Of a stretch of DNA of 64,000 nt, positions 1 through 9,468 are shown piece by piece. The stretch comes from Actinobacteria bacterium IMCC25003 (GTDB lineage Bacteria; Actinomycetota; Actinomycetes; Nanopelagicales; Nanopelagicaceae). Position numbers and translations under genes: made by a program. Below the pieces are notes generated by a model. It did not search any database. It was given only the letters and a program-made list of their open reading frames with translations, and had not been told where the DNA came from. The stretch is taken from positions 124,001-188,000 of the forward strand of contig CP015603.1 in assembly GCA_002284855.1 (NCBI GenBank), written 5' to 3'. How positions within the stretch are numbered: the stretch's first letter is position 1; every line of letters starts with the position of its first letter.

Positions 1-624
1 GAACTCACTCGCACTGATTGCACCATCACTGAAGGCCTTAAGTCATACAAGGTTGTCAGCGAATGGCAGACAAGTACCGGCTACAAGGTCAAGCAAGTTC
101 AACTAGTCTCTCCTGTTAAGGATGGCTACTCAGTGAAAGAGACAATCACTGTTCCGAAGCAATTTGAAGATTTAGCTCGCGTCGGTATCAACTTCGAGAT
201 TGATGGCTCTTTAAGCAACTACACCTACTTCGGTATCGGTTCACATGAGAATTATCCTGATCGCAAGATTGGTCGCGTTCATAAGTGGGTCTCAACTGTT
301 GCACAACAATATGTTCCTTACGTTCGCCCACAAGAAAATGGTGGACATGCGGGGGTTCGTTGGTTTGAACTTACCGATAGCCAAGGAAACGGTGTTCGTA
401 TCGACCTCGATAAGCCACGTCAGGTATCTGTAAATCCGTTTAGAGCAGAACAACTTGCCGATGCAACACACGATGTTGAGTTAGTTCCAACAGGAAACAC
501 CATTGTTCATATCGATGTTGCTCATCGCGGCGTTGGAACAGCGTCCTGTGGTCCAGATACCTTGCCTGGATACCTAGTATCTGGCGGTACTTATAGCTTC
601 AGCTGGACAGTTCGCTCTATTTAA
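1..624 (+). CDS. Beta-galactosidase (GH2, LacZ type), C-terminal part only
   Basis: The reading frame is open from the first base of the window, so the gene starts upstream and only the last 207 residues are visible. The GTG at 133 is internal and not a real start. The segment resembles the C-terminal small-chain domain (domain 5) of LacZ: the RPQENGGHAGVRW stretch corresponds to the conserved RPQENG...VRW of E. coli LacZ, followed by a VAHRGVGTASCGPDT loop near the end. The enzyme would hydrolyse beta-galactosides in the cytoplasm; the catalytic glutamates lie upstream, outside the window. It ends at a TAA that shares the bases TTAA with the stop of the convergent SGNH hydrolase gene. Family call is fairly sure; substrate is not. 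Confidence 0.85.
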   Translation, partial: ELTRTDCTITEGLKSYKVVSEWQTSTGYKVKQVQLVSPVKDGYSVKETITVPKQFEDLARVGINFEIDGSLSNYTYFGIGSHENYPDRKIGRVHKWVSTVAQQYVPYVRPQENGGHAGVRWFELTDSQGNGVRIDLDKPRQVSVNPFRAEQLADATHDVELVPTGNTIVHIDVAHRGVGTASCGPDTLPGYLVSGGTYSFSWTVRSI

Positions 625-1400
625 CGAAGAGGCCACTTCACTGGCGTTGGGTATTTAGCACTGCGCCCATCACCAGATGATTTGCCCTGAATACGTCGCA
701 GGATCCAAGGAAGTGCAAAGACGAAGAACCATGCAACGGTAACGCCCTTTTCAATAATCCATGGCGTCTTCTTTGCAGGTGGCAACGGTGTACGCCATGC
801 AGGATCAAAGGGAAGTCCCAACTTCTCAAGTACTGCATTAGCGCATCGCTTATGACCTTCGGCATTCAAGTGCAGACGATCGAATGCCAAGAAGCGACGG
901 TCACTAAAGAATGCCTCTTGGTTTGCATCAACAACAATTGCCCCAACTTCAGCACCCACTTCACGGACAGCTGTGTTGAATTGGGAGAAACGCTTCTCCC
1001 AGATTTCAGAACCTTTTCCTTTATTGCCAGTTTTTTCTAAAACAGTAAAGAGCATCACCGTTGCACCAGAATCGGCAATCGCTCTGACAGTTGCTTTGTA
1101 GAGTTCATTGACAACATCAGCTTGGAATCCCGGACGTAGTGCATCGTTGGCACCAGCATGAAATGAAACCAAAGTATCGCGTCCTGTCACGTATTTCAGA
1201 GCAACTGGAACTTGATCTTCTACAACTTGCCTTATCAACTTTCCACGAATTGCAAGATTTACATAAGTGAAATCTGGATTTGCTTGCGCCATCACATCAG
1301 CGACGCGATCTGCCCATCCGCGGTAATTACCATCGATGATTTCATCGGTCATGCCTTCAGAGTATGAATCTCCGCAGACAATAAAACGTTGAAATGACAT
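621..1400 (-). CDS. SGNH/GDSL-type esterase or lipase
   Basis: A 259-residue protein with the block signatures of SGNH hydrolases: GDSYSEG near the start (Ser12 as nucleophile), GAND in the middle (block III), and DRLHLNAEGH (Asp and His of block V). The region after about residue 205 carries a hydrophobic stretch (WFFVFALPWIL), so it may be membrane-associated by a C-terminal helix. It lies 6 bases downstream of rlmB and is probably the last gene of the carD-ispDF-cysS-rlmB transcription unit. Members of this family deacylate many esters; the substrate cannot be read from sequence. Confidence 0.85.
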   Translation of the reverse strand: MSFQRFIVCGDSYSEGMTDEIIDGNYRGWADRVADVMAQANPDFTYVNLAIRGKLIRQVVEDQVPVALKYVTGRDTLVSFHAGANDALRPGFQADVVNELYKATVRAIADSGATVMLFTVLEKTGNKGKGSEIWEKRFSQFNTAVREVGAEVGAIVVDANQEAFFSDRRFLAFDRLHLNAEGHKRCANAVLEKLGLPFDPAWRTPLPPAKKTPWIIEKGVTVAWFFVFALPWILRRIQGKSSGDGRSAKYPTPVKWPLR

Positions 1401-1406
1401 AACAAA

Positions 1407-2357
1407 TTACCCTTTACGACGAGCCTCATCTACTGCGTATAAAGCAATGGATGTCGCAACAGATGCGTTGAGTGATTCGGTAGATGCGCTAATTGGAATA
1501 GAGACAATCAGGTCGCACTTTTCGCGCGTAAGGCGAGCTAGTCCCTTACCTTCAGAACCCACGATAACCATGAGTTTTTCCGTAGCAACCTTCATATCTG
1601 CAATAGCTACATCGGATTCGCCATCGAGGCCGACGATAAAGCAGCCCAGCTTCTTCGCTTCATCGATAGTGCGGGCAAGGTTTGTTACCTGCGCGATTGG
1701 TAGACGAGCAGCAGCTCCGGCAGAAGACTTCCATGCAGATGCTGTCATTCCAGCAGCGCGACGTTCGGTCATCAAGACACCAGATGCGCCAAAGGCTGCA
1801 GCGGAACGAACAATTGCTCCCAAGTTACGTGGATCTGTCACGCCATCGAGTGCCACCAACAACATTGGGTTCTTCGCGCGCTGAACGATCTCTTCAAATG
1901 ATGAGTATTGGAAAGGCTTAATCGCAAGGATGATTCCTTGGCTGTTTGGTGAAATCCCTTCAACTTCAGCACGGTGTGCTTCGCGGATAGAAAGTCCATG
2001 GTTTAAAGCAATCTGCAGCGATTCTGCAACGCGATCATCGACATCGATGCTGCGCGCAACTAACAACTCAGTTGCCGGAACAGATTCGCGAAGCGCTTCT
2101 AGAACTGCGTTACGACCTGCGACGATTTCACCACGAGGGGCGTCTCCCTTAGAAAATTTACGAGTGGTTGCAGGCTTCTTTGCCGCTGACTTTTCAGCAG
2201 CTTTCTTACGCTTTGCAGCTGCGTGGTACGGGCGGTCTTCAGCCTTAGGTGTTGGACCCTTACCTTCAAGACGGCGCTTATTGTTTCCGCCAGTTCCTGC
2301 TGATGGGCCCTTCTTAGATTTACGAACTGCACCGCGAGGTTTTGCATTACCGGCCAT
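1407..2357 (-). CDS. rlmB: 23S rRNA (guanosine-2'-O-)-methyltransferase RlmB (SpoU/TrmH family)
   Basis: A 316-residue SPOUT-family RNA methyltransferase that methylates the 2'-O of a guanosine in 23S rRNA using SAM. Residues 1-75 are a Lys/Arg/Ala-rich low-complexity extension, typical of actinobacterial members and probably RNA-binding. A substrate-binding domain spans about 76-150, and the SPOUT knot carries three motifs: DPRNLG (Asn178), VGSEGKGL, and SLNASVA (295-301). It begins 2 bases after the cysS stop, as in mycobacteria where rlmB also follows cysS. Confidence 0.95.
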   Translation of the reverse strand: MAGNAKPRGAVRKSKKGPSAGTGGNNKRRLEGKGPTPKAEDRPYHAAAKRKKAAEKSAAKKPATTRKFSKGDAPRGEIVAGRNAVLEALRESVPATELLVARSIDVDDRVAESLQIALNHGLSIREAHRAEVEGISPNSQGIILAIKPFQYSSFEEIVQRAKNPMLLVALDGVTDPRNLGAIVRSAAAFGASGVLMTERRAAGMTASAWKSSAGAAARLPIAQVTNLARTIDEAKKLGCFIVGLDGESDVAIADMKVATEKLMVIVGSEGKGLARLTREKCDLIVSIPISASTESLNASVATSIALYAVDEARRKG

Positions 2358-2359
2358 TG

Positions 2360-3763
2360 TTATTTTCCATCTCTAGAGATTGACCAACGTGGCCCTTGTG
2401 CAGTGTCTTCAATAGTAATTCCAAGTGCAGAAAGCCCATCACGAATTGCATCGGATGCCGCAAAATCTTTACGCTCGCGCGCTGCTGTGCGCTGAGCAAG
2501 TGCCAACTGAATAACTCCATCGAGCGCTGACGTCATATCTTCGCCAGCAGCCGCTGTTGCAAAGGCTGGATCAAATGGGTCGCAACCAAGGACTTCAAGA
2601 GCTCCACGAATTTCATTGGCAGAGGATGCAATAACAGCCTGATCTCCTGCAGTAATCGCGCTATTTCCCGCACGAAGTGCTTCAGAGATTGATGCAAGTG
2701 CTGTTGGAACAGCTAAATCGTCATTCATCGCATCAGTAAATGCTTGGCTAATTACAGGAGTTGGCTGGGTACCAAGAATTTCGACAGAGCGCGTGAGGAA
2801 TCCTTCAATGCGACGAAACGCTGTTGCAGATTCTGCCAATGCTTCATGTGAGAACTCGAGCATCGAACGGTAATGAGCAGAACCCAAGTACCAACGAAGT
2901 TCGATTCCGCGAACAGTCTTTAGCAATTCATGCACCTGAAGTGAGTTACCCAAAGACTTCGACATCTTCTCGCCAGATGCTGTCACCCAAGCGTTATGCA
3001 ACCAACGCTTAGCAAAGGCAAAGCCAGCAGCCTCTGATTGTGCGATCTCGTTCTCGTGGTGAGGGAAGATCAGATCGAGTCCACCACCATGAATATCAAA
3101 TGCTTCACCTAAATACTGATGTGCCATCGCAGAACATTCGAGGTGCCATCCGGGGCGACCTGGTCCCCACGGAGTTGGCCATGATGGATCTCCTGGCTTT
3201 GCAGCTTTCCACAAGGCAAAGTCGCGTGGATCTTTCTTATAAGTCTCATCTGCGTCAGCTGCTGGTTGAAGATCGTCAAGTTTCTGACGAGAAAGAGTGA
3301 GGTAGGACGAAAGTTTACGAACTTCGAGATAGACATCGCCATTGCCAGGAGCGTATGCAGCGCCCTTTTCAATGAGCAACTGCATGAGTTCGATCATCTG
3401 AGTGACATGGCCTGTTGCGCGTGGTTCATATGTAGGTGGCAAAACGTTAAGTGCTGCGTATGCATCAGTAAATGCGCGTTCGTACTTCATAGCAACTGCC
3501 CACCAAGGCATTTCCTCATGCACGGCCTTATGCAAAATCTTGTCATCGATATCGGTGACGTTACGGATAAAGGTGACGTTGTAACCAGACTTGGTTAGCC
3601 AGCGACGCAAGATGTCGAAGTTAACACCAGAGCGCACATGGCCGATATGAGGAGGCGCCTGAACTGTTGCACCACAGAGATAAATTCCAACTTCGCCCTT
3701 TTTCAGGGGAACAAATTCAGAGGTGGTCCGCGTTAGCGTGTCATATAAAGATAGCGAACTCAT
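2360..3763 (-). CDS. cysS: Cysteinyl-tRNA synthetase
   Basis: A 467-residue class I aminoacyl-tRNA synthetase that charges tRNA-Cys. Visible signatures are the zinc-ligand cysteine (Cys30, YLCGATV), the HIGH motif (His39-His42 in PPHIGHVRS), the WHLECSAM zinc/cysteine-binding segment, HHENEIAQSEA, and the KMSKSLGNS loop. Length matches the family. The order rlmB-cysS-ispDF-carD is conserved across Actinobacteria. The paralogous mycothiol ligase MshC is shorter and this protein has the full anticodon-binding C-terminus, so CysS is preferred. Confidence 0.96.
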   Translation of the reverse strand: MSSLSLYDTLTRTTSEFVPLKKGEVGIYLCGATVQAPPHIGHVRSGVNFDILRRWLTKSGYNVTFIRNVTDIDDKILHKAVHEEMPWWAVAMKYERAFTDAYAALNVLPPTYEPRATGHVTQMIELMQLLIEKGAAYAPGNGDVYLEVRKLSSYLTLSRQKLDDLQPAADADETYKKDPRDFALWKAAKPGDPSWPTPWGPGRPGWHLECSAMAHQYLGEAFDIHGGGLDLIFPHHENEIAQSEAAGFAFAKRWLHNAWVTASGEKMSKSLGNSLQVHELLKTVRGIELRWYLGSAHYRSMLEFSHEALAESATAFRRIEGFLTRSVEILGTQPTPVISQAFTDAMNDDLAVPTALASISEALRAGNSAITAGDQAVIASSANEIRGALEVLGCDPFDPAFATAAAGEDMTSALDGVIQLALAQRTAARERKDFAASDAIRDGLSALGITIEDTAQGPRWSISRDGK

Positions 3764-3782
3764 TAGGCAATTCTATCTTTAG

Positions 3783-4904
3783 TTAAGCGTTCTTAATAAC
3801 GAGCGCAGATGCAATCGCTGCAATGCCGCGGCCTTCACCGGTAAGGCCCATTCCATCGGTCGTTGTCGCAAGGATTGCGACCTCTGCCCCACCCAGTGCC
3901 TGCGAAAGCGTTGCAATTGCTTCGGCTCGACGTGCACCGATACGCGGACGGTTGCCGATGATCTGCACAGAGACATGCGAGATCAAATATCCCGCATTCG
4001 CAATCAATACATAGGTTTCCTTCAAGAGCGTGACACCAGAAGCACCCGCATATTCAGGACGTGATGTTCCAAAGTTACTGCCGAGATCACCGAGACCAGT
4101 TGCGGCAAAGAGCGCATCGCAGATTGCATGGGCTGCCACATCGCCATCAGAGTGGCCTTCAACGCCGACTTCATCAGGCCAGTGAAGACCTGCAAGCCAG
4201 AGCTCGCGTCCTTCGCCAAATGCATGTGCATCAACACCCACACCGGTAGTAAATGTTGTGGCATCTCCTAAGAATGTAAGAGCTGTTGCTAAATCTGAAG
4301 GAGTTGTAATTTTCAGGGCTCGTTCTTCACCAGCGATAACGCGCACCTTATGGCCCGCATTGAGCGCCAGAGTTGAATCATCTGTCGCATCTTGCGCACC
4401 CTGATGAATTGCATTCAATACTGAATTTGAAAAACCTTGTGGTGTTTGAATACGACGCAGGGAGCTGCGATCAACAGCGCTAATAACATAACCATCTGCG
4501 CCAACAGTTTGTAGAGTATCGACCACAGGAAGTGCGGGAACAACGGCAACGTCACCAGCTTTAAGAGCCGCAACAACACTTGCTGCTAATTCACGAGTAG
4601 CAAGCGCACGCGCTGCATCGTGCACCAATACAAACTCTGCGCCGCTAATTGCTGCAAGGCTCGCACGGACTGAATCAGAGCGAGTAGCACCGCCTGTAAC
4701 AACAGTGACGGCATCGCCAACGAGTGCGCGGATTTGATCTTCGAAACCAGCAGGAGCTGTGACAACAATCTGATCAACAACACCAGATAGCGATGAAACT
4801 GCATGTTCAAGGAGTGTGCGATCACCGAGTTGAATCAACGCTTTTGGAATAGATGCACCGAAACGATCGCCGGAACCTGCAGCTGCGACGATTGCGGCGA
4901 TCAT
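3783..4904 (-). CDS. ispDF: Bifunctional IspD/IspF of the MEP isoprenoid pathway
   Basis: A fused 373-residue protein. Residues 1-210 are MEP cytidylyltransferase (IspD): [10 protein letters not shown] nucleotide loop, KALIQL, and VHDAARAL. Residues 217-373 are MECDP synthase (IspF): GVDAHAF with metal-binding Asp and His, EGHSDGDV, and a [15 protein letters not shown] tail. It performs steps 3 and 5 of the MEP route to IPP/DMAPP. Separate ispD and ispF genes are usual in mycobacteria; the fusion is common elsewhere. It lies 18 bases downstream of carD. Confidence 0.95.
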   Translation of the reverse strand: MIAAIVAAAGSGDRFGASIPKALIQLGDRTLLEHAVSSLSGVVDQIVVTAPAGFEDQIRALVGDAVTVVTGGATRSDSVRASLAAISGAEFVLVHDAARALATRELAASVVAALKAGDVAVVPALPVVDTLQTVGADGYVISAVDRSSLRRIQTPQGFSNSVLNAIHQGAQDATDDSTLALNAGHKVRVIAGEERALKITTPSDLATALTFLGDATTFTTGVGVDAHAFGEGRELWLAGLHWPDEVGVEGHSDGDVAAHAICDALFAATGLGDLGSNFGTSRPEYAGASGVTLLKETYVLIANAGYLISHVSVQIIGNRPRIGARRAEAIATLSQALGGAEVAILATTTDGMGLTGEGRGIAAIASALVIKNA

Positions 4905-4922
4905 GATGTCAGTGAAACTAAA

Positions 4923-5405
4923 TTAAGAAGCGAGAACCTCGTCAAGGAGAGTTGCAGCCTTCTCTTCATCTGTGCGCTCGGCAAGTGCGAGCTCAGAGAC
5001 GAGAATCTGCTTCGCCTTGGCGAGCATGCGCTTTTCACCGGCAGACAAGCCACGATCGAGATCGCGACGGTAGAGATCGCGTACAACTTCTGCGACCTTG
5101 ATGACATCTCCGGATGCAAGCTTTTCGAGGTTTGCCTTATAGCGACGTGACCAGTTTGTTGGCTCTTCGGTATATGGCTGACGAAGTACGTTGAATACAC
5201 GATCGAGGCCAGCTGAATCGACGACATCGCGGACACCGACGAGATCTACATTATCTGCAGGTACGCGCACAGTGAGGTCGCCCTGAGCAACCTTGAGAAC
5301 GAGGTAGGTCTTCTCTTCGCCCTTAATTACTCGAGTTTCAATTGCCTCGATAAGAGCTGCTCCGTGATGGGGATAAACAACGGTTTCGCCGACCTTGAAT
5401 GTCAT
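4923..5405 (-). CDS. carD: CarD-family RNA polymerase-binding transcription regulator
   Basis: A 160-residue protein with the N-terminal RNA-polymerase-interacting Tudor-like domain ([18 protein letters not shown], residues 3-60) and the helical DNA-binding C-terminal domain (about 75-160) containing the conserved [13 protein letters not shown] segment with its Trp. CarD stabilises open complexes and is essential in mycobacteria. It heads the minus-strand operon carD-ispDF-cysS-rlmB and is divergent from an LpqE-like lipoprotein, as in M. tuberculosis. Confidence 0.96.
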   Translation of the reverse strand: MTFKVGETVVYPHHGAALIEAIETRVIKGEEKTYLVLKVAQGDLTVRVPADNVDLVGVRDVVDSAGLDRVFNVLRQPYTEEPTNWSRRYKANLEKLASGDVIKVAEVVRDLYRRDLDRGLSAGEKRMLAKAKQILVSELALAERTDEEKAATLLDEVLAS

Positions 5406-5483
5406 GTATTGCCCTTCGTTAGACGACCAATTCTACCAGCCATCACTGACAACGAAAACCCCAATTACTAGGCCTAAACCAGC

Positions 5484-5504
5484 GTCAAATAACGCTTATT
5501 TGAC
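5484..5504. promoter_or_regulatory. Perfect inverted repeat in the carD / lpqE-like divergent promoter
   Basis: Arms GTCAAATA (5484-5491) and TATTTGAC (5497-5504) are perfect 8-base complements separated by 5 bases. The dyad lies 17 bases before the ATG of the lipoprotein gene. A GATAAT hexamer (5509-5514) just downstream could be a -10 element, which would place transcription start almost on the ATG and make the message leaderless. The dyad is a candidate operator; no factor can be named. Confidence 0.45.
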
Positions 5505-5521
5505 ATGCGATAATTTGCCCC

Positions 5522-6016
5522 ATGCGTCGTCCACATATTAAGAAGTTCTCAGTTGCACTTATTACAACTGCACTTGCTCTCTCACTTACTGCATGCGGTG
5601 GTTCAGGCCCCGATGCAGCAACACGTTTGATCAAGCGCGTTACAGATGGCAATGAAGCAACTGTTAAGACAAATGGCAACGACCTCTCCATCACCAACCT
5701 TCTCCTTGTTGCAACTGAAGATGGTTCAGCAGTAGTCGTCGGCACCATCGTCAACTACGCAGATGAAGCCGATGCACTCCTTGGAATTTCAGCAGGCGGA
5801 ACAACAGCAACAATTACTGGCGAACAGAACCTTGTGAAGAATCAGCCAATCCGCTTTGAAGGCGACTCTGCTAACGCGAAGGCTGTATTTTCTGGCGTTG
5901 GCGCAACACCTGGCCGCAACGTTTCATTGCAGCTTGCCTTTGCTCGCGCAGGAGTTGTCACAGTAAATGCAATCATCCGCGACAAGCGCGATACCTACAA
6001 GAACGTTACTAACTAA
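5522..6016 (+). CDS. LpqE-like exported lipoprotein
   Basis: A 164-residue protein with a basic N-terminus, a hydrophobic signal segment and a lipobox LTAC with acceptor Cys25, so it is predicted to be lipid-anchored outside the membrane. The mature part is about 140 residues and rich in beta-strand-like alternation, compatible with the small beta-sandwich of the LpqE/PCuAC-related group. The name rests mainly on its position divergent from carD, where M. tuberculosis has lpqE. There is no Shine-Dalgarno sequence before the ATG, consistent with a leaderless start. Function is unknown. Confidence 0.8.
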   Translation: MRRPHIKKFSVALITTALALSLTACGGSGPDAATRLIKRVTDGNEATVKTNGNDLSITNLLLVATEDGSAVVVGTIVNYADEADALLGISAGGTTATITGEQNLVKNQPIRFEGDSANAKAVFSGVGATPGRNVSLQLAFARAGVVTVNAIIRDKRDTYKNVTN

Positions 6017-6019
6017 GAC

Positions 6020-6769
6020 TTACTTCTTACCCTGATTCGCCACAGCTGTAATCGCTTCGGCCGCAGCTAGAGGATCTAAGTATTCGCCGCCAGCTTTTAC
6101 TGGCTTGAAATTCGCATCTAATTCATAGAGCAGTGGAATTCCTGTTGGAATATTCAAGCCTGCAATATCTTCATCGCTAATACCTTCAAGGTGCTTTACC
6201 AACGCACGCAATGAGTTACCGTGAGCAGTAATCAATACTGTCTTTCCAGCCTTGAGGTCAGGGATAATTGATTCGGTCCAGTACGGAACCATGCGGACCA
6301 CAACATCCTTGAGACACTCGGTTAGCGGCATATCCGCGCCTAAGTCGGCATAACGAGGATCAGCATCTTGTGAGTACTCAGAACCCTTTTCAATCAACGG
6401 TGGTGGGGTGTCATACGAGCGACGCCACAACATAAATTGCTCTTCGCCGTATTCAGCCAAGGTCTGCGCCTTGTCCTTGCCCTGTAGAGCTCCGTAGTGA
6501 CGCTCATTAAGACGCCATGAACGCTTCACTGGAATCCAGTGACGGTCGCACGAATCAAGAGCCAACTGCGATGTATGGATCGCACGGCGCAACAGAGATG
6601 TGTGAACTACATCAGGCAGCAACCCACGCTCTGCCAATAACTTTCCACCGCGCGCAGCTTCAGCGATGCCCTTTTCAGAGAGTCTGACATCGACCCAACC
6701 GGTAAAGAGATTGAGGGCATTCCATTCGGATTCGCCATGGCGCAGGAGGATGAGTTTGAAGTTCGACAT
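6020..6769 (-). CDS. gpmA: 2,3-bisphosphoglycerate-dependent phosphoglycerate mutase
   Basis: A 249-residue histidine-phosphatase-fold enzyme interconverting 3- and 2-phosphoglycerate in glycolysis. Motifs: RHGESEWN with phospho-acceptor His11, [24 protein letters not shown] with the catalytic Glu, and [18 protein letters not shown] with the second His. Length equals that of GpmA. It is downstream of the YbjN gene and mshA, as in mycobacteria (Rv0486-Rv0489 region). Confidence 0.96.
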   Translation of the reverse strand: MSNFKLILLRHGESEWNALNLFTGWVDVRLSEKGIAEAARGGKLLAERGLLPDVVHTSLLRRAIHTSQLALDSCDRHWIPVKRSWRLNERHYGALQGKDKAQTLAEYGEEQFMLWRRSYDTPPPLIEKGSEYSQDADPRYADLGADMPLTECLKDVVVRMVPYWTESIIPDLKAGKTVLITAHGNSLRALVKHLEGISDEDIAGLNIPTGIPLLYELDANFKPVKAGGEYLDPLAAAEAITAVANQGKK

Positions 6770-6787
6770 AAGGCGAATTCTCTCACA

Positions 6788-7267
6788 TTAAACGAGGTGT
6801 TTGAATGCCTCGAGATTCGCCAATGACTCTCCGCGACTTACTCGCCAAGCCCATTCACGGCGAATTGCATCTGCAAAGCCCAATTCGAGCAATGGATTAA
6901 ATGATGAATCCGAATACTGCAGCACTGAACCAATTAAGCGATCAATCTCTTTCGCATTCACGGCATCGAGTGGCAAGCGCCCAACAAGATAGATATCGCC
7001 CAATTCATTGATTGCAAAGGCAACTCCGTACATCGCAGCGTTCTTGGCCATGCACCACTGATGCACTGCATCTTCATGGGTATCAGGTTTGCGAATCACA
7101 AATGCGTTGATGCTCAATGAGTGATCGCCAACAATCAACGCACAATGTGTCTGCAACTTATTTTCACCAGGCAACGTCACCATAAAGGTGTTGTTATCTG
7201 AGCGGTCGAAATCTAAATCGTGGGATTGAAGAAAATCTTCAATGACCTCGCGTGGATCAAGGGCCAT
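6788..7267 (-). CDS. YbjN domain-containing protein
   Basis: A 159-residue soluble protein of the YbjN (type III secretion chaperone-like fold) family, whose actinobacterial members regularly lie between mshA and gpm. It has the alternating strand/helix pattern and conserved tail ELGFADAIRREWAWRVSRGE. The ATG directly abuts the TAA of mshA, suggesting translational coupling. Biochemical role unknown. Confidence 0.85.
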   Translation of the reverse strand: MALDPREVIEDFLQSHDLDFDRSDNNTFMVTLPGENKLQTHCALIVGDHSLSINAFVIRKPDTHEDAVHQWCMAKNAAMYGVAFAINELGDIYLVGRLPLDAVNAKEIDRLIGSVLQYSDSSFNPLLELGFADAIRREWAWRVSRGESLANLEAFKHLV

Positions 7268-8527
7268 TTAGCCGATGTTCTTCGCTTGTTCAGCACGTGC
7301 AGTTAAAACACGATCGTAAATATCGAGAGTTCCGCGCGATGTTGCATCCCACCCAAAGTGCGATGCATGTTCGATTGCGCCCATTGATAGAAGCACGCGA
7401 CGCTGCGGCTCTAGCAGCAAACGTGCCAAGACAGATGACCATGCACGTGGATCATGTCCATCAACCAGAACACCTGAAATACCGTCAGCAACCGCTGTGC
7501 GAAGCCCACCCACAGCAGTAGCTACAACAGGTGTGCCACACGCCTGTGCTTCAAGTGCAACTAAACCAAAGCTTTCGGAATAACTTGGCACACAGACCAA
7601 ATCAGATGCGCGATACCACTGCGGTAACTCTTCACGAGGAACAGGGGGCGCAAAGCGCACCACATCATCAATGCCAAGCCATGTTGTTAACTCTTTCAAA
7701 CGTTCGACTTCTGATTGGTTGGCACCAGATGCTCCACCAATAATGTTGGTGATCAACTTCGCGCGCAGATGTGGTGAATGAGAAACAAGTTCAGCGATAG
7801 CACGAATCAATACTTCAGGGCCCTTATGTGGCTGAATGCGCCCTACAAAGCTGATGATGTGCGAATCTTTATCGAGGCCCACAACTTCACGAGCCGCAGC
7901 GCGACCACCACCCGGCGTAAATACCTTTAGGTTCACACCTGGGCTTACAACCAAGACGTTATCTGGGCATGCTTCATAGAGAGATACCAGGCTGGCAGCT
8001 TCGGCATCGGTATTAGCAATCAAAGCATCGGCTGCCGCAACAACCTGTGTTTCACCCTGCACGCGAATCATTGGCTCAGGTGTTTCTCCTTCAGCCAAAT
8101 TCAAATTCTTTACCCGAGCCATCGTGTGCATTGTGTGCACCAGCGGAATATTAAGATCTTTCGCAACCGGCATCGCGACCTTGCCGCTGATCCAATAATG
8201 CGAATGAATAATGTCGTAACGAGTATTTACCAACGCATCTTTAAAAGCCGCAGATAAATCAGGAATCAACTTCGGCAATTGCTCTTTGGTAACGCCAGAA
8301 ACTGGCCCCACATTGAGTTGAATAACGCGCACACCAGGGGCTACCTCAACGACATCGGCAACTTCTGTATTTGTTCGACGTGTAAAGATATCTACCTGCA
8401 CACCCATCGCTGCCATGTTCTGCGCAGCTTCACATACGTAGATATTCATTCCACCGGCATCGCCAGTTCCCGCTTGATCAAGCGGTGAGGTATGCACCAT
8501 CAAGGTGGCGATACGGCGGGAAGTCAT
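7268..8527 (-). CDS. mshA: D-inositol-3-phosphate glycosyltransferase MshA (mycothiol biosynthesis)
   Basis: A 419-residue GT4 glycosyltransferase. It transfers GlcNAc from UDP-GlcNAc to 1-L-myo-inositol-1-phosphate, the first step of mycothiol synthesis. Visible features: the N-terminal HTSPLDQAGTGDAGGMNIYV loop binding acceptor and UDP, HSHYWISG, FVGRIQPHKGPEVLI, and the retaining-GT motif SYSESFGLVALEAQACGTPVVA. It is upstream of and abuts the YbjN gene. An MshD-type gene lies at 15.4 kb. Confidence 0.95.
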   Translation of the reverse strand: MTSRRIATLMVHTSPLDQAGTGDAGGMNIYVCEAAQNMAAMGVQVDIFTRRTNTEVADVVEVAPGVRVIQLNVGPVSGVTKEQLPKLIPDLSAAFKDALVNTRYDIIHSHYWISGKVAMPVAKDLNIPLVHTMHTMARVKNLNLAEGETPEPMIRVQGETQVVAAADALIANTDAEAASLVSLYEACPDNVLVVSPGVNLKVFTPGGGRAAAREVVGLDKDSHIISFVGRIQPHKGPEVLIRAIAELVSHSPHLRAKLITNIIGGASGANQSEVERLKELTTWLGIDDVVRFAPPVPREELPQWYRASDLVCVPSYSESFGLVALEAQACGTPVVATAVGGLRTAVADGISGVLVDGHDPRAWSSVLARLLLEPQRRVLLSMGAIEHASHFGWDATSRGTLDIYDRVLTARAEQAKNIG

Positions 8528-8547
8528 GGATGAAAGGGTACGCGGGC

Positions 8548-9468
8548 TTAGAAAGTTGCGCGAATGGTGCCGATTACTCGGTCACCACCAAGCACGTTTT
8601 CAGCCTCGTATGGGCTATCAATACCCAGACGCTTCAAACCTGCATGCACCAATACTCGGAATGGTCGTAGCGAACCATCAGAGACCTTAAATACCAGCGT
8701 GCGTCCATCAGGCATCGATGCAATCTCAACTGCTTCAGCACCATCCTTCATATACAAACCAGGCACGGCTTCAATCATCTGCGTTGTTAAGCGACCTTTA
8801 CCTGCAACCATTTCAGGATACTTTCGTGAGGCATCCAAGACTGATTGGTGAATCGGATCAACAGAAATTGTGATTGCGCGAATCGCACGAGCCAAACCAA
8901 TTACTGAAATCAAAAATAGAGGAGCACCACAACCATCAGTTGAAGTAAGCGTGATTTTCTCTCCAGCCAGTGCCTCTAGCTCAGCCTTAATCGCGACCTG
9001 CAACGGATGGGCTGGATCTAAATAATTCTCAGTTGGCCACCCATTAGTGACACAGGTCAGCAACATTGCTGCATGCTTTCCGCTGCAATTCATTGAGATA
9101 CGAGTAGCTGGCTTATCGCCCCACGTACGTCGCTCGGGTTCGCCCAACGGCTTATCAAGCATGCATTGCAGGGCGCTTTCATCGAGCTTTGCCATGGCCA
9201 AGATTTCACGAACAGCAGATAAATGTTCTTCAGAACCTGAATGGCTAGAACATCCCAGTGCCAATAAACGCGGCTCTAACTTCAACCCAGCACGCACCAT
9301 GGCAGCACCTTGAATTGATTTAATAGTTGAGCGAGGAAAAATCAACTGATCAATATTTCCAAGCTCTAAATTCACCGAGCCATCTGAATTTAAAGCAACC
9401 AAGTATCCGCGGTGCACAGATTCAACAACACCATCGCGAACGTATTCAGCTAATACTGCGTCGTTCAT
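8548..9468 (-). CDS. Asparaginase (type II asparaginase family, PF06089-like)
   Basis: A 306-residue cytoplasmic protein beginning AEYVRDGVVESVHRG and containing CSSHSGSEEHL, MNCSGKHAAML and STDGCGAPLF, all characteristic of the bacterial Asparaginase_II family (Rhizobium AnsA-like), unrelated to E. coli AnsB. It would hydrolyse L-asparagine to aspartate and ammonia. The nitrobindin-like gene ends directly at its ATG (9469/9468), so the two are probably co-transcribed. Confidence 0.88.
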   Translation of the reverse strand: MNDAVLAEYVRDGVVESVHRGYLVALNSDGSVNLELGNIDQLIFPRSTIKSIQGAAMVRAGLKLEPRLLALGCSSHSGSEEHLSAVREILAMAKLDESALQCMLDKPLGEPERRTWGDKPATRISMNCSGKHAAMLLTCVTNGWPTENYLDPAHPLQVAIKAELEALAGEKITLTSTDGCGAPLFLISVIGLARAIRAITISVDPIHQSVLDASRKYPEMVAGKGRLTTQMIEAVPGLYMKDGAEAVEIASMPDGRTLVFKVSDGSLRPFRVLVHAGLKRLGIDSPYEAENVLGGDRVIGTIRATF

